Shown: positions 1 through 10,094 of the stretch, in pieces
Numbering within the stretch: the first letter of the stretch is position 1
Layout of the letters: each line of letters starts with the position of its first letter
Origin: Argentina anserina
Taxonomy: Eukaryota > Streptophyta > Magnoliopsida > Rosales > Rosaceae
Reading direction: 5' to 3'
Length of the DNA: 64,000 bases
NCBI RefSeq assembly: GCF_933775445.1
Contig: NC_065877.1
Span: 37,088,694 to 37,152,693 of the forward strand
Notes under the pieces: generated by a model
Told to the model about the DNA's origin: nothing
Seen by the model: only the letters and a program-made list of their open reading frames with translations
The model's database searches: none
Made by a program: the position numbers and the translations under genes

Positions 1-1155
1 ATACTAGAACATTTGGATTAATTCAGTAATGAGGCTTAAAATGACGTTCTAGTTGATGCTACGTAAGTACAATGCAAGAAAGAGATGCATGATGACAGCA
101 CTGTACTAAAACAAGAAATGGTGGTGATATTATTCTAGTGTTTGATCAAGATTTCGGATACTCTTTGCACAACAACTCTCAAGTTGGAGGCAAAAATGCG
201 TATTTTGTTTATTACAGTTTAGCAACGCAAGAGCAACCACGGATAGGTTGTTCGGGCCAGTACGTAAATAATATTCGAGCTTGGAAAACTGCTAAATACA
301 TAACCAATTGAGTTAACACTAAAAAAAAAACTTAAGCAAAAGACTTTATAATTAATAAGCCACATTTGGAGGGATTTATGAAATTTTAAGAGGGTTGGTC
401 ACACTATTAGCACATTTAAATCACATTTAAATGTGTCCTTTGTTAAGTTTTTTTATAGTGTTAACACCACTAATTAACTAAATTATTTTATTTAATTTAA
501 CTAATTGGGTTTGTTGTGGTGCACCGCTGTATACATGTAAACAAGATGAGTGATCGCATGTCCATAGGTGCGGCGTGACATATTGAGTCACTGACATTTG
601 AAGAAATTACCCCGGGAAGCAGGGGAGCTGCATAGTATAGTATGCGCAGTTGTATGGTAGAAATTTCCTAATTGATTCATGCATGCATGTTTTTCAGATA
701 TTAGAAGAACCAGTTTAATGAATCGATGATAATTTAGTTTAGTCTTTTGTCAAGTGATAATTTGCAAGCACAAAATTATGGGCATCCACAATATATGGTT
801 GCGAATCTCAAAGCACGTATAATGCCAACTTCATGATCAAGACAGAGACCAGACTGTGATTTATGGAAGAACGTATTTTTATATATTTCGTGCTGTTTCT
901 TTCAACGACCAAATTGAATTCTGAAATAATGGACGAAATTGATGTATGGTATGGTGTTCATCAATGTCGTTGTTTATTGTAAATTTGTAATCCTATTATC
1001 CTAATCTTAATTGCAATCAAGTTTCAACTCGAACCAGAGAGACAGAGAGTCTGTATTCTGAACTCGATCTGTATCAATCTCAACCCCATGCTACTGTAAT
1101 TGGAATTTGAATATTGATTTGAAAGAATCACCAAATGAAGCATACACATTGAAAG
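1..1155. other. Intergenic, AT-rich, no gene seen
   Basis: No open frame with recognisable protein content was found on either strand. The stretch holds a short palindromic MITE-like element, listed separately, and otherwise unremarkable AT-rich sequence leading up to the TRIM element. Confidence 0.6.
312..465. mobile_element. MITE-like inverted-repeat element, about 154 bp
   Basis: The ends are a perfect 9-bp inverted repeat (GTTAACACT at 312-320, AGTGTTAAC at 457-465). The symmetry continues inward imperfectly: an A-run followed by CTTAAGCAAAAG on the left mirrors CTTTGTTAAG followed by a T-run on the right. There is no coding capacity, which fits a miniature inverted-repeat transposable element. 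No convincing target-site duplication was found, so the family cannot be assigned and a chance AT-rich palindrome is not excluded. Confidence 0.4.
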
Positions 1156-1273
1156 TGTTGAGAGTATACATCCCACATGAGAAAATATGACATAGCATGT
1201 GAGTTTATAAGAATTTGTGTCACTTCATCCATTGTCAACTAGTTTTAGATGTGAAACTCAGATTACTTTATCA
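1156..1273 (+). repeat. TRIM left LTR
   Basis: 118 bp, starting TGTTGAGAGTATACAT and ending in CTTTATCA. It matches the right copy along its whole length with scattered substitutions, so the insertion is not recent. Confidence 0.85.
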
Positions 1274-1394
1274 TAGTATCAGAGCGGAATATCCACATCT
1301 ACATGTAAAAGCCCAAATGGCCACACGGGCTCCACGTCACCTAAAATGTTATCCACATGTATGGTTTGAAAATTCGTCCACACGTGCGGGGGCG

Positions 1395-1512
1395 TGTTGA
1401 GAGTATACATCTCACATTGAAAAATGAGACATATCATGTGAGTTTATCGGAGTTTAGGTCACTCAATCCATTGCCAATTGATTTTAGATGTGAACTCTAA
1501 ATCACTTTATCA
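1395..1512 (+). repeat. TRIM right LTR
   Basis: 118 bp, same ends and same length as the left copy. The two share the TGTTGAGAGTATACAT start, the internal TTTTAGATGTGAA block and the CTTTATCA end. Confidence 0.85.
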
Positions 1513-1617
1513 GAAAAGAGCCCTCTAGTCCGTATAGCGTGCATAAGTGCATCACATACTAGATCGAGAAGTTAATCTACTATACATCTGATGCATGATA
1601 TACATCATACATCTAAT

Positions 1618-1809
1618 GGTTGACAACTAATATTATTTTTCTGACATCACTCATAAAACAATATTGACATTTGAATTTGGGATATATATCATGCATCAAT
1701 GTATATTCGAATTTTCTCAGATCGAGTACCAAAAGCAAAATTACTTGAACTTTAAATTTTGGCCTATTTTAACATGCAAGTCCTGCTGCATTAGTAGTTT
1801 AGTATTAGC
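1618..1809 (+). repeat. Direct duplication, copy 1
   Basis: About 190 bp that recur at 2477-2662. Shared landmarks are GGTTGACAAC at the start, the ATATATATCATGCATCAATG block, and CAAGTCCTGCTGCATTAG followed by GTTTAGTATTAGC at the end. The copies differ by scattered substitutions and one short indel. No coding content is seen. The truncated NAC exon lies between the copies. Confidence 0.8.
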
Positions 1810-2148
1810 GGTTCTACATGCACGGTCGCCAAAATATGCAAAGTCCATCAAACTAAGTAAAATTAAAGCAAATGCTATTTGCATTTGCATTTCCAAAGGC
1901 AAGAGTGAGTTCCAATTTCTCATTCAGAAAAAGAATAGGATCAGAGGAACTGAATTGCTTCTATATATATATGCTTTGTTCTTCCCACGTACCTAGCTAG
2001 CTCAGCTCTTTATATTGTGATACTGAGCAACCTAAATGGGTTCATTTAATCTGTTCCTTCTCCTATCTTCTGTGAAGCTTATGCCCTTCGGTGAAGCTAG
2101 CTAGCTCGCTGAGTAGTAGTCAAGTTTGTAGTGAACGAAGAAGTGAAG

Positions 2149-2364
2149 ATGCTGCCAGTTGGGTACCGGTTTGATCCGACGGATGAAGAGCTTGTGGTTC
2201 ACTACTTGAAGAGAAAGGTCCATGGCCTCCCACTTCCGGCTTCCATCATTGCCGACTATAACCGCAACTACTACCTTGATCATCCCTCCCACCTACCAAT
2301 GCCCCCAGCATGTAATTTACTATCAAGATCGATGTTGCGTTGGGCTTTCATTCAAATTCTTTAA
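2149..2364 (+). pseudogene. NAC transcription factor fragment (first exon only)
   Basis: From the ATG at 2149 the translation opens with LPVGYRFDPTDEELVVHYLK, which is NAC subdomain A, followed by a degraded subdomain B. Family proteins normally carry the first intron near this point, and a GT lies at 2311, but no exon with subdomains C to E (the WKATG-type DNA-binding part) was found in the 800 bp before the retrotransposon or just beyond it. Read through, the frame ends at 2364 after about 71 codons. A complete NAC protein is roughly 300 residues, so this is probably a gene fragment. A distant second exon beyond the retrotransposon is the alternative. Confidence 0.7.
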
Positions 2365-2476
2365 AGGAAATCAATTAGTGTGTTAAACTTTTAATATGGA
2401 GTAAATTAAGAACTTTAAGATCTTATCTTTACTACTATAAAGCGAGCAGAAGAGTACCACCAAAATATGAACTGAC

Positions 2477-2662
2477 GGTTGACAACGAATATTATTTTTC
2501 TGACCTCACTCACATAACAATATCGACCTTTGAATTTGAAATATATATCATGCATCAATGCATATTAGAATTTTCTCAGTATCAAAAGCAAGATTACTTG
2601 AACTTTGAATGTTGGCCTATTCTAACATGCAAGTCCTGCTGCATTAGGAGTTTAGTATTAGC
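2477..2662 (+). repeat. Direct duplication, copy 2
   Basis: Second copy of the segment at 1618-1809. It lies downstream of the NAC fragment, so the two copies bracket that fragment. Confidence 0.8.
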
Positions 2663-3106
2663 ATCCTCTCAAGTATTGAGCTTTGAGATCTTATCTTTAT
2701 TTTGACTAGCATCCTCTCAGGTCTCGATCGCAGACTTCATTTAGGCCTTAGATTACAAAACCTTTACCCTTCTATCATCAGTTTCCCACAAATAATTTCA
2801 TAGTATATATATACGCGAGCCTGTACTACTAGCTCGAACATTTGCCACCTTTGTTGCTTCCCCGCCCCATAAAAAGGTCTACCAGTTGTTAAGTTAGTTT
2901 AAGATCAGAGGCCCGAAAAGATTGATGAGTGGGAGAATGGCTGGAATGGTGATCGTAGCTTGATCTAGAGACAGTGACGGGCTTTGTACCCCGAAACGGG
3001 TTTCTAACAGAATTGTTTTTGAAGTTCATTTCAAAAAAGTTGATGGAAATTAAAGTGAATGATCTTCAATAACAATCTATACTGCCGACATATATGATCA
3101 CCAACT

Positions 3107-3409
3107 TGCTAACATGGCACTCATAGTTATCACTGAAGAATTAAGCTATGGCTATGGCGGAAGCAAAAGTAGAAAGAAAGAGAGAACCTGAAACCTTTCA
3201 CTTTAGCAAATGCAGAAAAGAATTCAATGTTACCAAACACACACACACAGAGCAGTATTTATAGCAAGAGAGACTTGCTAAATATTACAACACAGAATTA
3301 AAGACAAATCAGCAAATAGAAACTTAGAGAAAATCCAGCTCATGACAGGTCAGCAACATCTGCACTTCACATGCTTGAGAGCTCACATACTTGAATTAAC
3401 CAGTCAACA
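3107..3409 (-). repeat. 3' LTR of the Copia element
   Basis: 303 bp. It carries a short AC run and, read on the minus strand, a CTATAAATA box at 3264-3256. The last codons of the element's long frame run into this LTR and stop at 3367. Confidence 0.92.
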
Positions 3410-5217
3410 CCTCCCCTCAATCCCAGTATGGGTAACCAAACTGAGATTGTTGCAGTCTGCTGATCTTCTTGAAAACAGAACCTTGCTTCTTGGACTGCCA
3501 AGACATAGGACAACATCCCAAATAGACAATGAATCCAGACCAATTCCAAAGAGAGCAAGAACACATCCAATTGTCTCAGTTCCCATCTGTTAATGGCTGC
3601 AAGAGCAAGAATAATTCTAACAGTGCTATGTCTCACAACATGACTGAAACTCTCTTCATAATCAAGGCCCTTCTCTTGACTATAACCTTGATCCACAAGT
3701 CTTGCTTTGAATCTAGAAACTGAGCCATCATAATTTTTCTTGATTTTATAGATCCATTTACTGCCCACAATGTTCTTGCCTTCAGGACAAAGAACAAGAA
3801 CCCAAGTTCCTTCTTTCTGTAAGGTTTTTATTTCCTCATTCATAGTAGTATCCCACTCAAGTATTCCAACAACCTTTTTAAAGAATTTTGGTTCAACAAA
3901 CATTAATTCCTGAGGCAACTCATTCATATCAGCAAAATTCCCTTTATTTTCTGCATTTTCAACATTTTCTGCATTTTCTATATTTTCAGCATTTCCTACA
4001 CTTTGAGTCACTACTGCACTGTTGACAACAACATTTTCAGCATTTCCATCATTTTCTGCATTTTCAATCACTACTGCACTGTTGATAACAACATTATCAC
4101 CATTACTACCTTCTTCATTAACAACATTAGTACTCATTCCACCACCACAATTTTCAGCATCAATCCCACTGCCACTGTTATCTCCCCTAGCAGCCGGAAG
4201 AGGAGAAGCACTGACAGGCTGAGAACAAGACAAGACATGAAGCACATTTTTCAAATAAAAAACATGATTATCAGAGGCAAGATGAGTGGAGCCAATATTC
4301 TTAATACTCAAACCATCCCCATTACCAATAGTAATAGATTTGTTGGACTCAAAATTATTGAAACCAACACTGGCAATGTGACACTTTCTGTCACGATAAC
4401 TGCACACAAAATCAGAATAGCACTCACTAACAACATGACCTCTCTTATCACAAATCTGACACTTATCATTACCACCACTTCGATTTTGATTATTAAATTT
4501 CTGCCTCTTACCATTCCATACACCCTCCTGCTTGTCACTCTCAAACCAAGTGTCATTTCCCTTGTCATTAGAAAAGTTGTTCTTGTAGTTGTCATTGCCT
4601 TTGGTTGCCATTGCAGACAAAGTGCCCCTTTGAACAGAGAACTGAGCATCATTATCTCTTTCTGTAGCAATAAGTTGAGCATGAAAGTCCTTGAGAGAAA
4701 TAGGAGTATCTCTAGCTCTAATCACAGTTTTGATGTGCTGAAGGTACTTAATTATGGAATCAGCTCCCTTCTTAATGGTCTGTAAGTCTGTCTTCAGCTG
4801 TATGATGGTTGCACGAGACACAGAGGAGAACCTTTCTTGCAAATTAATCCATGCCTCCCTTGCAGACTTACATCCAACAATGATATCCATAGTGTCATCA
4901 CTAAGAGTGGCCATAAGAAGACTCAGTAGGGCTTTGTCAAGAATCTTCCACTGTTTATAAGCCTAAGAGATCTCATTAGTGATACAACCATCATCAGAAA
5001 GAACAAACTTAGGAGACCACACATCAATGACATCAAAGAAGCCAAACATGTCATTTCCTTCAAGCACAGACTGAAATTGGAAACTCCACTTGATAAAGTT
5101 GGATGCAGCAAGTCTTACGGTGATAAAACTCAACAAAGAAGTAATCTCAGACTGTGTAAAAAACTTTGAATAGCTAGCATCATTATTCTGAGGCACATTC
5201 TGTTCAACAGGAGCCAT
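3367..5217 (-). pseudogene. Copia gag-pol remnant with in-frame stop
   Basis: The frame opens with ATG at 5217 on the minus strand and is interrupted by a single in-frame TAG at 4965-4963. The same frame then runs to 3367. Gag is followed by a zinc knuckle of the CX2CX4HX4C type (CQICDKRGHVVSEC, about 4460-4418). The region before the integrase follows and breaks off near 4235. The integrase core is missing. An Asn/Glu/Ala-rich stretch with internal repetition (about 3940-4090) leads into the beginning of the Copia reverse transcriptase domain (GSKWIYKIK and neighbours). That domain also breaks off near 3600. A scrap resembling RNase H (SWQSKKQ) survives in another frame near 3490-3510. Two internal deletions therefore joined distant parts of the parent. 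Confidence 0.85.
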
Positions 5218-5295
5218 GATTGCATTGAATTCTGAGTACTAAACACACTGATTAACTAATACTTTAACAATCAAGCACTTAAGAAAGTACTGAGC

Positions 5296-5510
5296 ACTGA
5301 GCACATGAACAATAACACTGCACTTTCTAATCACTGAGCACTGCACTAATCACGCACTAAAACACTGAGCACTTGAACAACGACACTGCACTTTCTAATC
5401 ACATAGCACTGCACTAATCACGCACTGAAAGACTGAGCACATGAACAACAACACTGCACTTTCTAATCACCTGAGAACTGCACTAATCACGCACTGAAAT
5501 ACTGAGCACT
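5296..5510 (-). repeat. Three tandem 68-69 bp units in the retrotransposon leader
   Basis: The units start at 5296, 5364 and 5432, with a partial fourth at 5501. Each begins ACTGAGCAC and contains CACTGCACTTTCTAATCAC and CTAATCACGCACT. They differ at a few positions each. They lie between the primer-binding site and the gag start, which is the untranslated leader where packaging and dimerisation signals usually sit. No reading frame is evident. Confidence 0.85.
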
Positions 5511-6030
5511 ATATCTCACTATATCTGGATGCAAGACCTTAAGAATCTCATAACCATCATTTCTTCCTTTCAATCAAGAAATAGGCAACAAAGCAATCTA
5601 GACTACCTCACTTTATCTACTCAACCTTCTTCGCAGTCAACACAAAATCAACAAAAAATTAATACTAAGCAAGATCCAGGAAGTAGTCACAAATTGAAGA
5701 TCCACCACAATCAAGCTAATACTTTACTCAAATACAGTATAGACTTGCTCAAACACCTTCTATTCTCAACGTATAAGTATATCTTTGCATAAAACTACAC
5801 AGAATTCAGATCTAGATCAATCGTTTTAGAAATCAGAGTAACTAATCATATCGCACAATTCTATAAGCAAATCCATAGCTTCGAAAGTAATATCAGCTTA
5901 AGAATCACAAATATGAACATTTAGGGTTTATGAGACCACCACACTGAGCTTAACATAGCAAAGATGCGGAAGCGAACAACCATAGGAACAATTTAAAGCA
6001 TCAGGATCAAGAGCCGAAGCTCTGATACCA

Positions 6031-6333
6031 TGCTAACATGGCACTCATAGTTATCACTGAAGAATTAAGCTATGGCTATGGCGGAAGCAAAAGTAGAAAA
6101 TAAGAGAGAACCTGAAACCTTTCACTTTAGCAAATGCAGAAAAGAATTCAATGTTACCAAACACACACACACAGAGCAGTATTTATAGCAAGAGAGACTT
6201 GCTAAATATTACAACACAGAATTAAAGACAAATCAGCAAATAGAAACTTAGAGAAAATCCAGCTCATGACAGGTCAGCAACATCTGCACTTCACATGCTT
6301 GAGAGCTCACATACTTGAATTAACCAGTCAACA
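6031..6333 (-). repeat. 5' LTR of the Copia element
   Basis: 303 bp, matching the other LTR except for two neighbouring substitutions near 6098-6100. It contains the element's presumed promoter. Confidence 0.92.
6180..6188 (-). promoter_or_regulatory. Putative TATA box of the 5' LTR
   Basis: Read on the minus strand this is CTATAAATA, a good plant TATA match, lying inside the upstream LTR about 150 bp before the primer-binding site. Its function is inferred from position only. Confidence 0.55.
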
Positions 6334-6809
6334 CAACTAGATTTCAGTAGCGGATCGAATCTAAAACACTATTTAAGACAATAATTAGGGTACCAAAACA
6401 GGAGGGTTATTATTAGCAACGCGTGCGGCTGTAGTTAGCTCAAATTTGGGTTGCCAATACGCAATGCTAATTATATCAACCGAAAACCTCGTTGGTTCCT
6501 TCATTTCATTTTTCTTCCTAGGTTAGCTATAGCTTTCTTTCTGCTTATCTTGTTCGAAAATTTACAATTTCAGTTAGGATCGTGATTAAGACCCTAATCG
6601 ATCTGCCAGTGTCATTGCTTCTGGTTCTGGGCAGTCGATCGGACTAATGATCGCTGTCCCAGATTCCAGTACTACGTAGGCCTGCTCCATCTATCATCAT
6701 TTTGATCGATTGATCTGATCTGGTCTGATCTGTTCTGTTTGTTTATGTCTCACCTCCTCCATCTTTAGAAACTACAAGTTGGAACACCCCGCAGGTTATC
6801 ACTGCCAGA
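6334..6809 (+). promoter_or_regulatory. Promoter and 5' leader region of the MGC gene
   Basis: No coding content. The stretch from the retrotransposon edge to the ATG at 6810 would contain promoter and leader. An AG at about 6793-6794, preceded by a short pyrimidine-poor stretch, might be a leader intron acceptor, but this is weak. Confidence 0.35.
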
Positions 6810-7771
6810 ATGGGTTGTGGCATTTCCAGGTTTGGACGGAATAGTCCTGAGAGTGATAACCTTAGTTCCTCTTCTCAAAGTATGCCTCAGCCACAGCCGG
6901 AAGGGGTGAATTCCGCAGATGGGGTGCAGGAGCAAGAAGAATCAACGCCACCTTCACCGGAACCGGCACCGGCAGCAGTATTAGAAAGAGAAGAGATTGA
7001 GAGGATCAAAGTAAACCAACCCGACAGTAAGGAGGATGCAGACGAGGACAACAACAAACATGGTCATGAAGAGGCGGATGATAGCATCTTTAGATATCCT
7101 CGTTCCCCAAGTTTTAGGGAATATTGCACCGACCCTGAAATTCGATTTGGGGTTGACAGCAGCCCGGACAGCGATGGTGAGTCTACGAAATAGAGAGCCA
7201 GCTTATGAACATAATTGATCAAATGAAAAATGCATGTATATCGCGGAATTGCATTAAGGATCGACGTCCCTTTATATTTATAGTACGTTGTCATGAGAAA
7301 ATTATTCTCACGGTTTATAATTGGAATGAATTACTTAAGGTGATCATACATTTTAATCTGCAGATGATGATATGGATAGTCATCGAACAAGTAGGAAGGT
7401 AAGCAAATCAACAGTGTCATCTCCGAATGCACAAGACAAGGTAATTGATTGACTTATATACAAGTACACATAACACATTTACAGTAATTATTGTAGAATG
7501 TAATTAGTTGCATGCCCTAATTAATCACTTATACTTGATAAACTAGCAGCTGGTGCCACAGTCAGGATTAAATGGTGAAACGGAGGCGAAAGATGACGGC
7601 AAAGGAAGACCGTCAGCGTTTTCATCAACGGGACTAAAAATAAGAAATGTGTTGGGGAACAAATGGGGGCGGAGCACCACGCAAGGAAGATCATTAAGAT
7701 CCTACTTTCAAGTCTCCACTTGGCACAGACCCAGTTATTTTACTAAATCATCAGTTGCAAAAGCCGAATGA
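6810..7771 (+). CDS. Small acidic protein with N-terminal MGC lipidation motif, unknown function
   Basis: Three exons give an unbroken frame: 6810-7176, 7364-7440, 7550-7771, for 221 residues, with good GT and AG signals (GTGAGT after exon 1). The protein starts MGCG. Gly2 after Met removal is a typical N-myristoylation site and Cys3 a likely palmitoylation site, so membrane association is expected. Residues about 15-60 are rich in Ser, Pro and Gln; 60-95 are acidic; the end is basic with several aromatic residues. No catalytic domain is recognised. Plants have several such small MGC proteins of unknown role. The exon 2 acceptor at 7363 and exon 3 acceptor at 7549 were chosen because they keep the frame. 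Confidence 0.65.
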
Positions 7772-10094
7772 TCGATCGAGATGCATTCTAATTAAGTGGC
7801 AAGAAATGCCTGCATGCAGACCCTCGTGCATGTCGCAAGAACCAGCTAATCTCAGCGGTGAGTACGACGTTCTAGCTAATTGGTTTCCTTTTTGCACATT
7901 CTGTCATTCAGTTCCCCTCTGCCCTGTCCTTGCTTTTGTATTGGATTAAATAGGTGTTTTCTTCCCATTTCTGTGTAAGCGGTTGTACGTAGTTGCCGAC
8001 TTGCCTGTCCCTCTTTGAACCGGTTATGCTTCTCTTCTTGAGGATTGCCTAGCCTCTTATTAAAAGTCCAGGCTTTCCCGATAAAATAAGCCTTTGATCG
8101 ATCGATCTCCCACTTTAATTACCGTACGTACATGCAGCTCGTCTCACTAGCTAACTAGTTTACGTACTGATATCCATGGTTAGTATATAACCCCCCTGCT
8201 CGATCAAGTACTAATTAAACACTGCGTTTCACCTAAGATTTATACATATATAATTATATATGTCTGATTGAGAAAGGTGGAAGGTGGCTAGCTGTTTGAT
8301 TGGGAAATGGCTGCTGCTACTCCATCCTTGTCGTCTCTAATTTCTGGTCGTCATATATGTACGTCCTCGATGACTCTTGTTTAATTAGGATTATTTCCTA
8401 AGCAATTCGATTAACACATATATTCCGTTGTGGAGTGTTATTGCGTCGTCTATGCCTCTATGGTTACGTTAAGGCTTTATGTTCTCAGCTTTCTTGTATT
8501 AATCAGCCTGCTAACCTCATTATACTATAATAAAAGTACGCCTTTATGTATTGTTTGAACCTTGACTTGACTAACAGTTCCCTTCAAGCAACAATTATGC
8601 ATGTCCTTGTTTTCCACTTCGGCTGCTCTAATTTTCTCTAATTTCCCACCTATTATTCAATTAAATTTCACATCCACTAATAGTATTCTTTTTTAGAAGA
8701 ACATTCATTAATAGTATTATGTATTCAAGTAGAATTTAAGTGGACCAGCATTTATTATGTAATTTCAACCATTAATATTTATAAAATATTTTTAAAATAA
8801 CAAATAAAAATATATAGATAATAAAATCTTACCGTTCATTTAAGCTGGTACAAGTGCACCTTGGTGCTTTGAATAAGCTCCCGAATTCTAGATCACATCT
8901 AGAAAATTTGACGCACATAGGAAAGGTACACCAAGATCACTTATTTGAAGTTTCTTCTTTCTCGGATTGAATAAAGTTTTTTGGTACCACGATGACAATC
9001 CTATATATAAATGCAATGCATTGTTATATGTTGAGCGCCAGCCTTGTGCGAAATCTAAAATAAGACATGATAGAAGAACATGATCTAAGAGAACTAGAGA
9101 AAATTAGAAGAAAAAAAAAGGAACTAAATCCAAGCCCGTAAAAATCGTCGTACAGAAAGCTTATATAGCTCAATTTAAGGCTAGATTAGGAGGATCCTGA
9201 TTCCTCCTATAATTACATAATGACAATGTTATTTTTTTATATTTCTTTTCGTATTATCATACAAATAACTTATATATGACAATCGATGTATTGTAAGTTG
9301 AATTTACAACACGCAATTTGTAAAAGAGAGACTAAATGGTGTTGGGCTCGACAATATAATCTTATAATATGTGATTTTACTAAAAGATATAGGTGAATAG
9401 GTGATCAACAATTCGGAATTATAGCAAGTGTGGATCATCTGAGTTTGACCAAAGAAAGAGGAGGTTGAACCATCTTTTAATAGTTCATATGTACAAGTGA
9501 GACGAGCTAGTACTACACGAAAGGGATTTGGACCAAAGTGGCGGGCAGAACGGGTAATTCGACTCCATTTGGGATCTGTGAATCTGTCCCACCCACCGCC
9601 ACGGTCAAACTAAGAAAGTTTTCGTTCTACAACCGCCTCTACCTTCGTCATCAATATCTGACTTTGACTGCGTCCCCCAACAACCACTCATACAGCGCCA
9701 CGTCACTATCCCAACAGATCCTCCCCTGCACACTATCCCCTTCTCCCGGTGCCTGACGCTACTCGCAGAAGCAGCCAGATTACCAAACTGCCCTCCATAA
9801 TACGTGTCGGCTTCTCTGTGCGCGCTTTTTTTCACTCTCCCTGGTAAAAATGCTCCTATTTTCTTCTTGTTTTCTCCTTTTTCCATTTTCCCCTCTCTCT
9901 CTTTCTTTCTTGGTTGATCTGCAACGAGTCGTTTTGAATGATCACCGAGCTCGGCGCCTCTCTCTCGTCGTCAATGTCGTCCGGCGCATCGAATTGAAAC
10001 TCGCGGCGGCCTAGATTTGGAGTCCTGTTTGAATTTCTAGTCTTCCTAATCGGATTCGTCGGTTTGGGTGATTGGGCTTTAGGGTTTTGAGGAA
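7772..10094. other. Long spacer plus upstream region of the BAR gene
   Basis: No supported gene. It holds the 3' untranslated part of the MGC gene, AT-rich spacer (8640-9400), and a GC-richer, pyrimidine-rich block (9590-10090) that would be promoter and leader of the BAR-domain gene. Short frames here show no protein-like character. Confidence 0.5.

Larger units (their letters stand above)
1156..1512 (+). mobile_element. TRIM element (miniature LTR retrotransposon), complete
   Basis: Two direct repeats of exactly 118 bp (1156-1273 and 1395-1512), each beginning TG and ending CA, flank a 121-bp interior. Directly after the left repeat lies TAGTATCAGAGC (1274-1285), one base from the usual plant primer-binding site TGGTATCAGAGC, which is complementary to initiator tRNA-Met. 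A G-rich tract (GTGCGGGGGCG, about 1384-1394) sits where the polypurine tract belongs, just before the right repeat. The flanking pentamers GAAAG (1151-1155) and GAAAA (1513-1517) differ at one base and look like an aged target duplication. There is no coding capacity, as is normal for TRIMs, so it would depend on proteins supplied in trans. Confidence 0.85.
3107..6333 (-). mobile_element. Young, internally deleted Copia-type LTR retrotransposon
   Basis: The element reads on the minus strand. Its two LTRs are each 303 bp (3107-3409 and 6031-6333), run TG to CA, and differ at only two positions by eye. Beside the right (5') LTR is the reverse complement of TGGTATCAGAGC (6019-6030), a perfect initiator-tRNA-Met primer-binding site. 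Beside the left (3') LTR is a purine tract on the minus strand (GGATTGAGGGGAGG, read from about 3423 to 3410). A perfect target duplication CAACT flanks it (3102-3106 and 6334-6338). The 2.6-kb interior keeps gag and the start of reverse transcriptase but lacks the integrase core, most of reverse transcriptase and an intact RNase H. It should therefore be non-autonomous. The near-identical LTRs imply recent insertion. Confidence 0.92.

Noticed and set aside
2131..2148. Upstream GTG as the start of the NAC fragment
   Set aside because: Plant nuclear genes start at ATG, and the NAC family begins with residues encoded just after the ATG at 2149.
4003..4785. Plus-strand frame of 260 codons inside the retrotransposon
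   Set aside because: It is an antisense shadow of the gag-pol frame; its Ser/Thr/Ile-rich composition reflects the Asn/Glu-rich sense strand.
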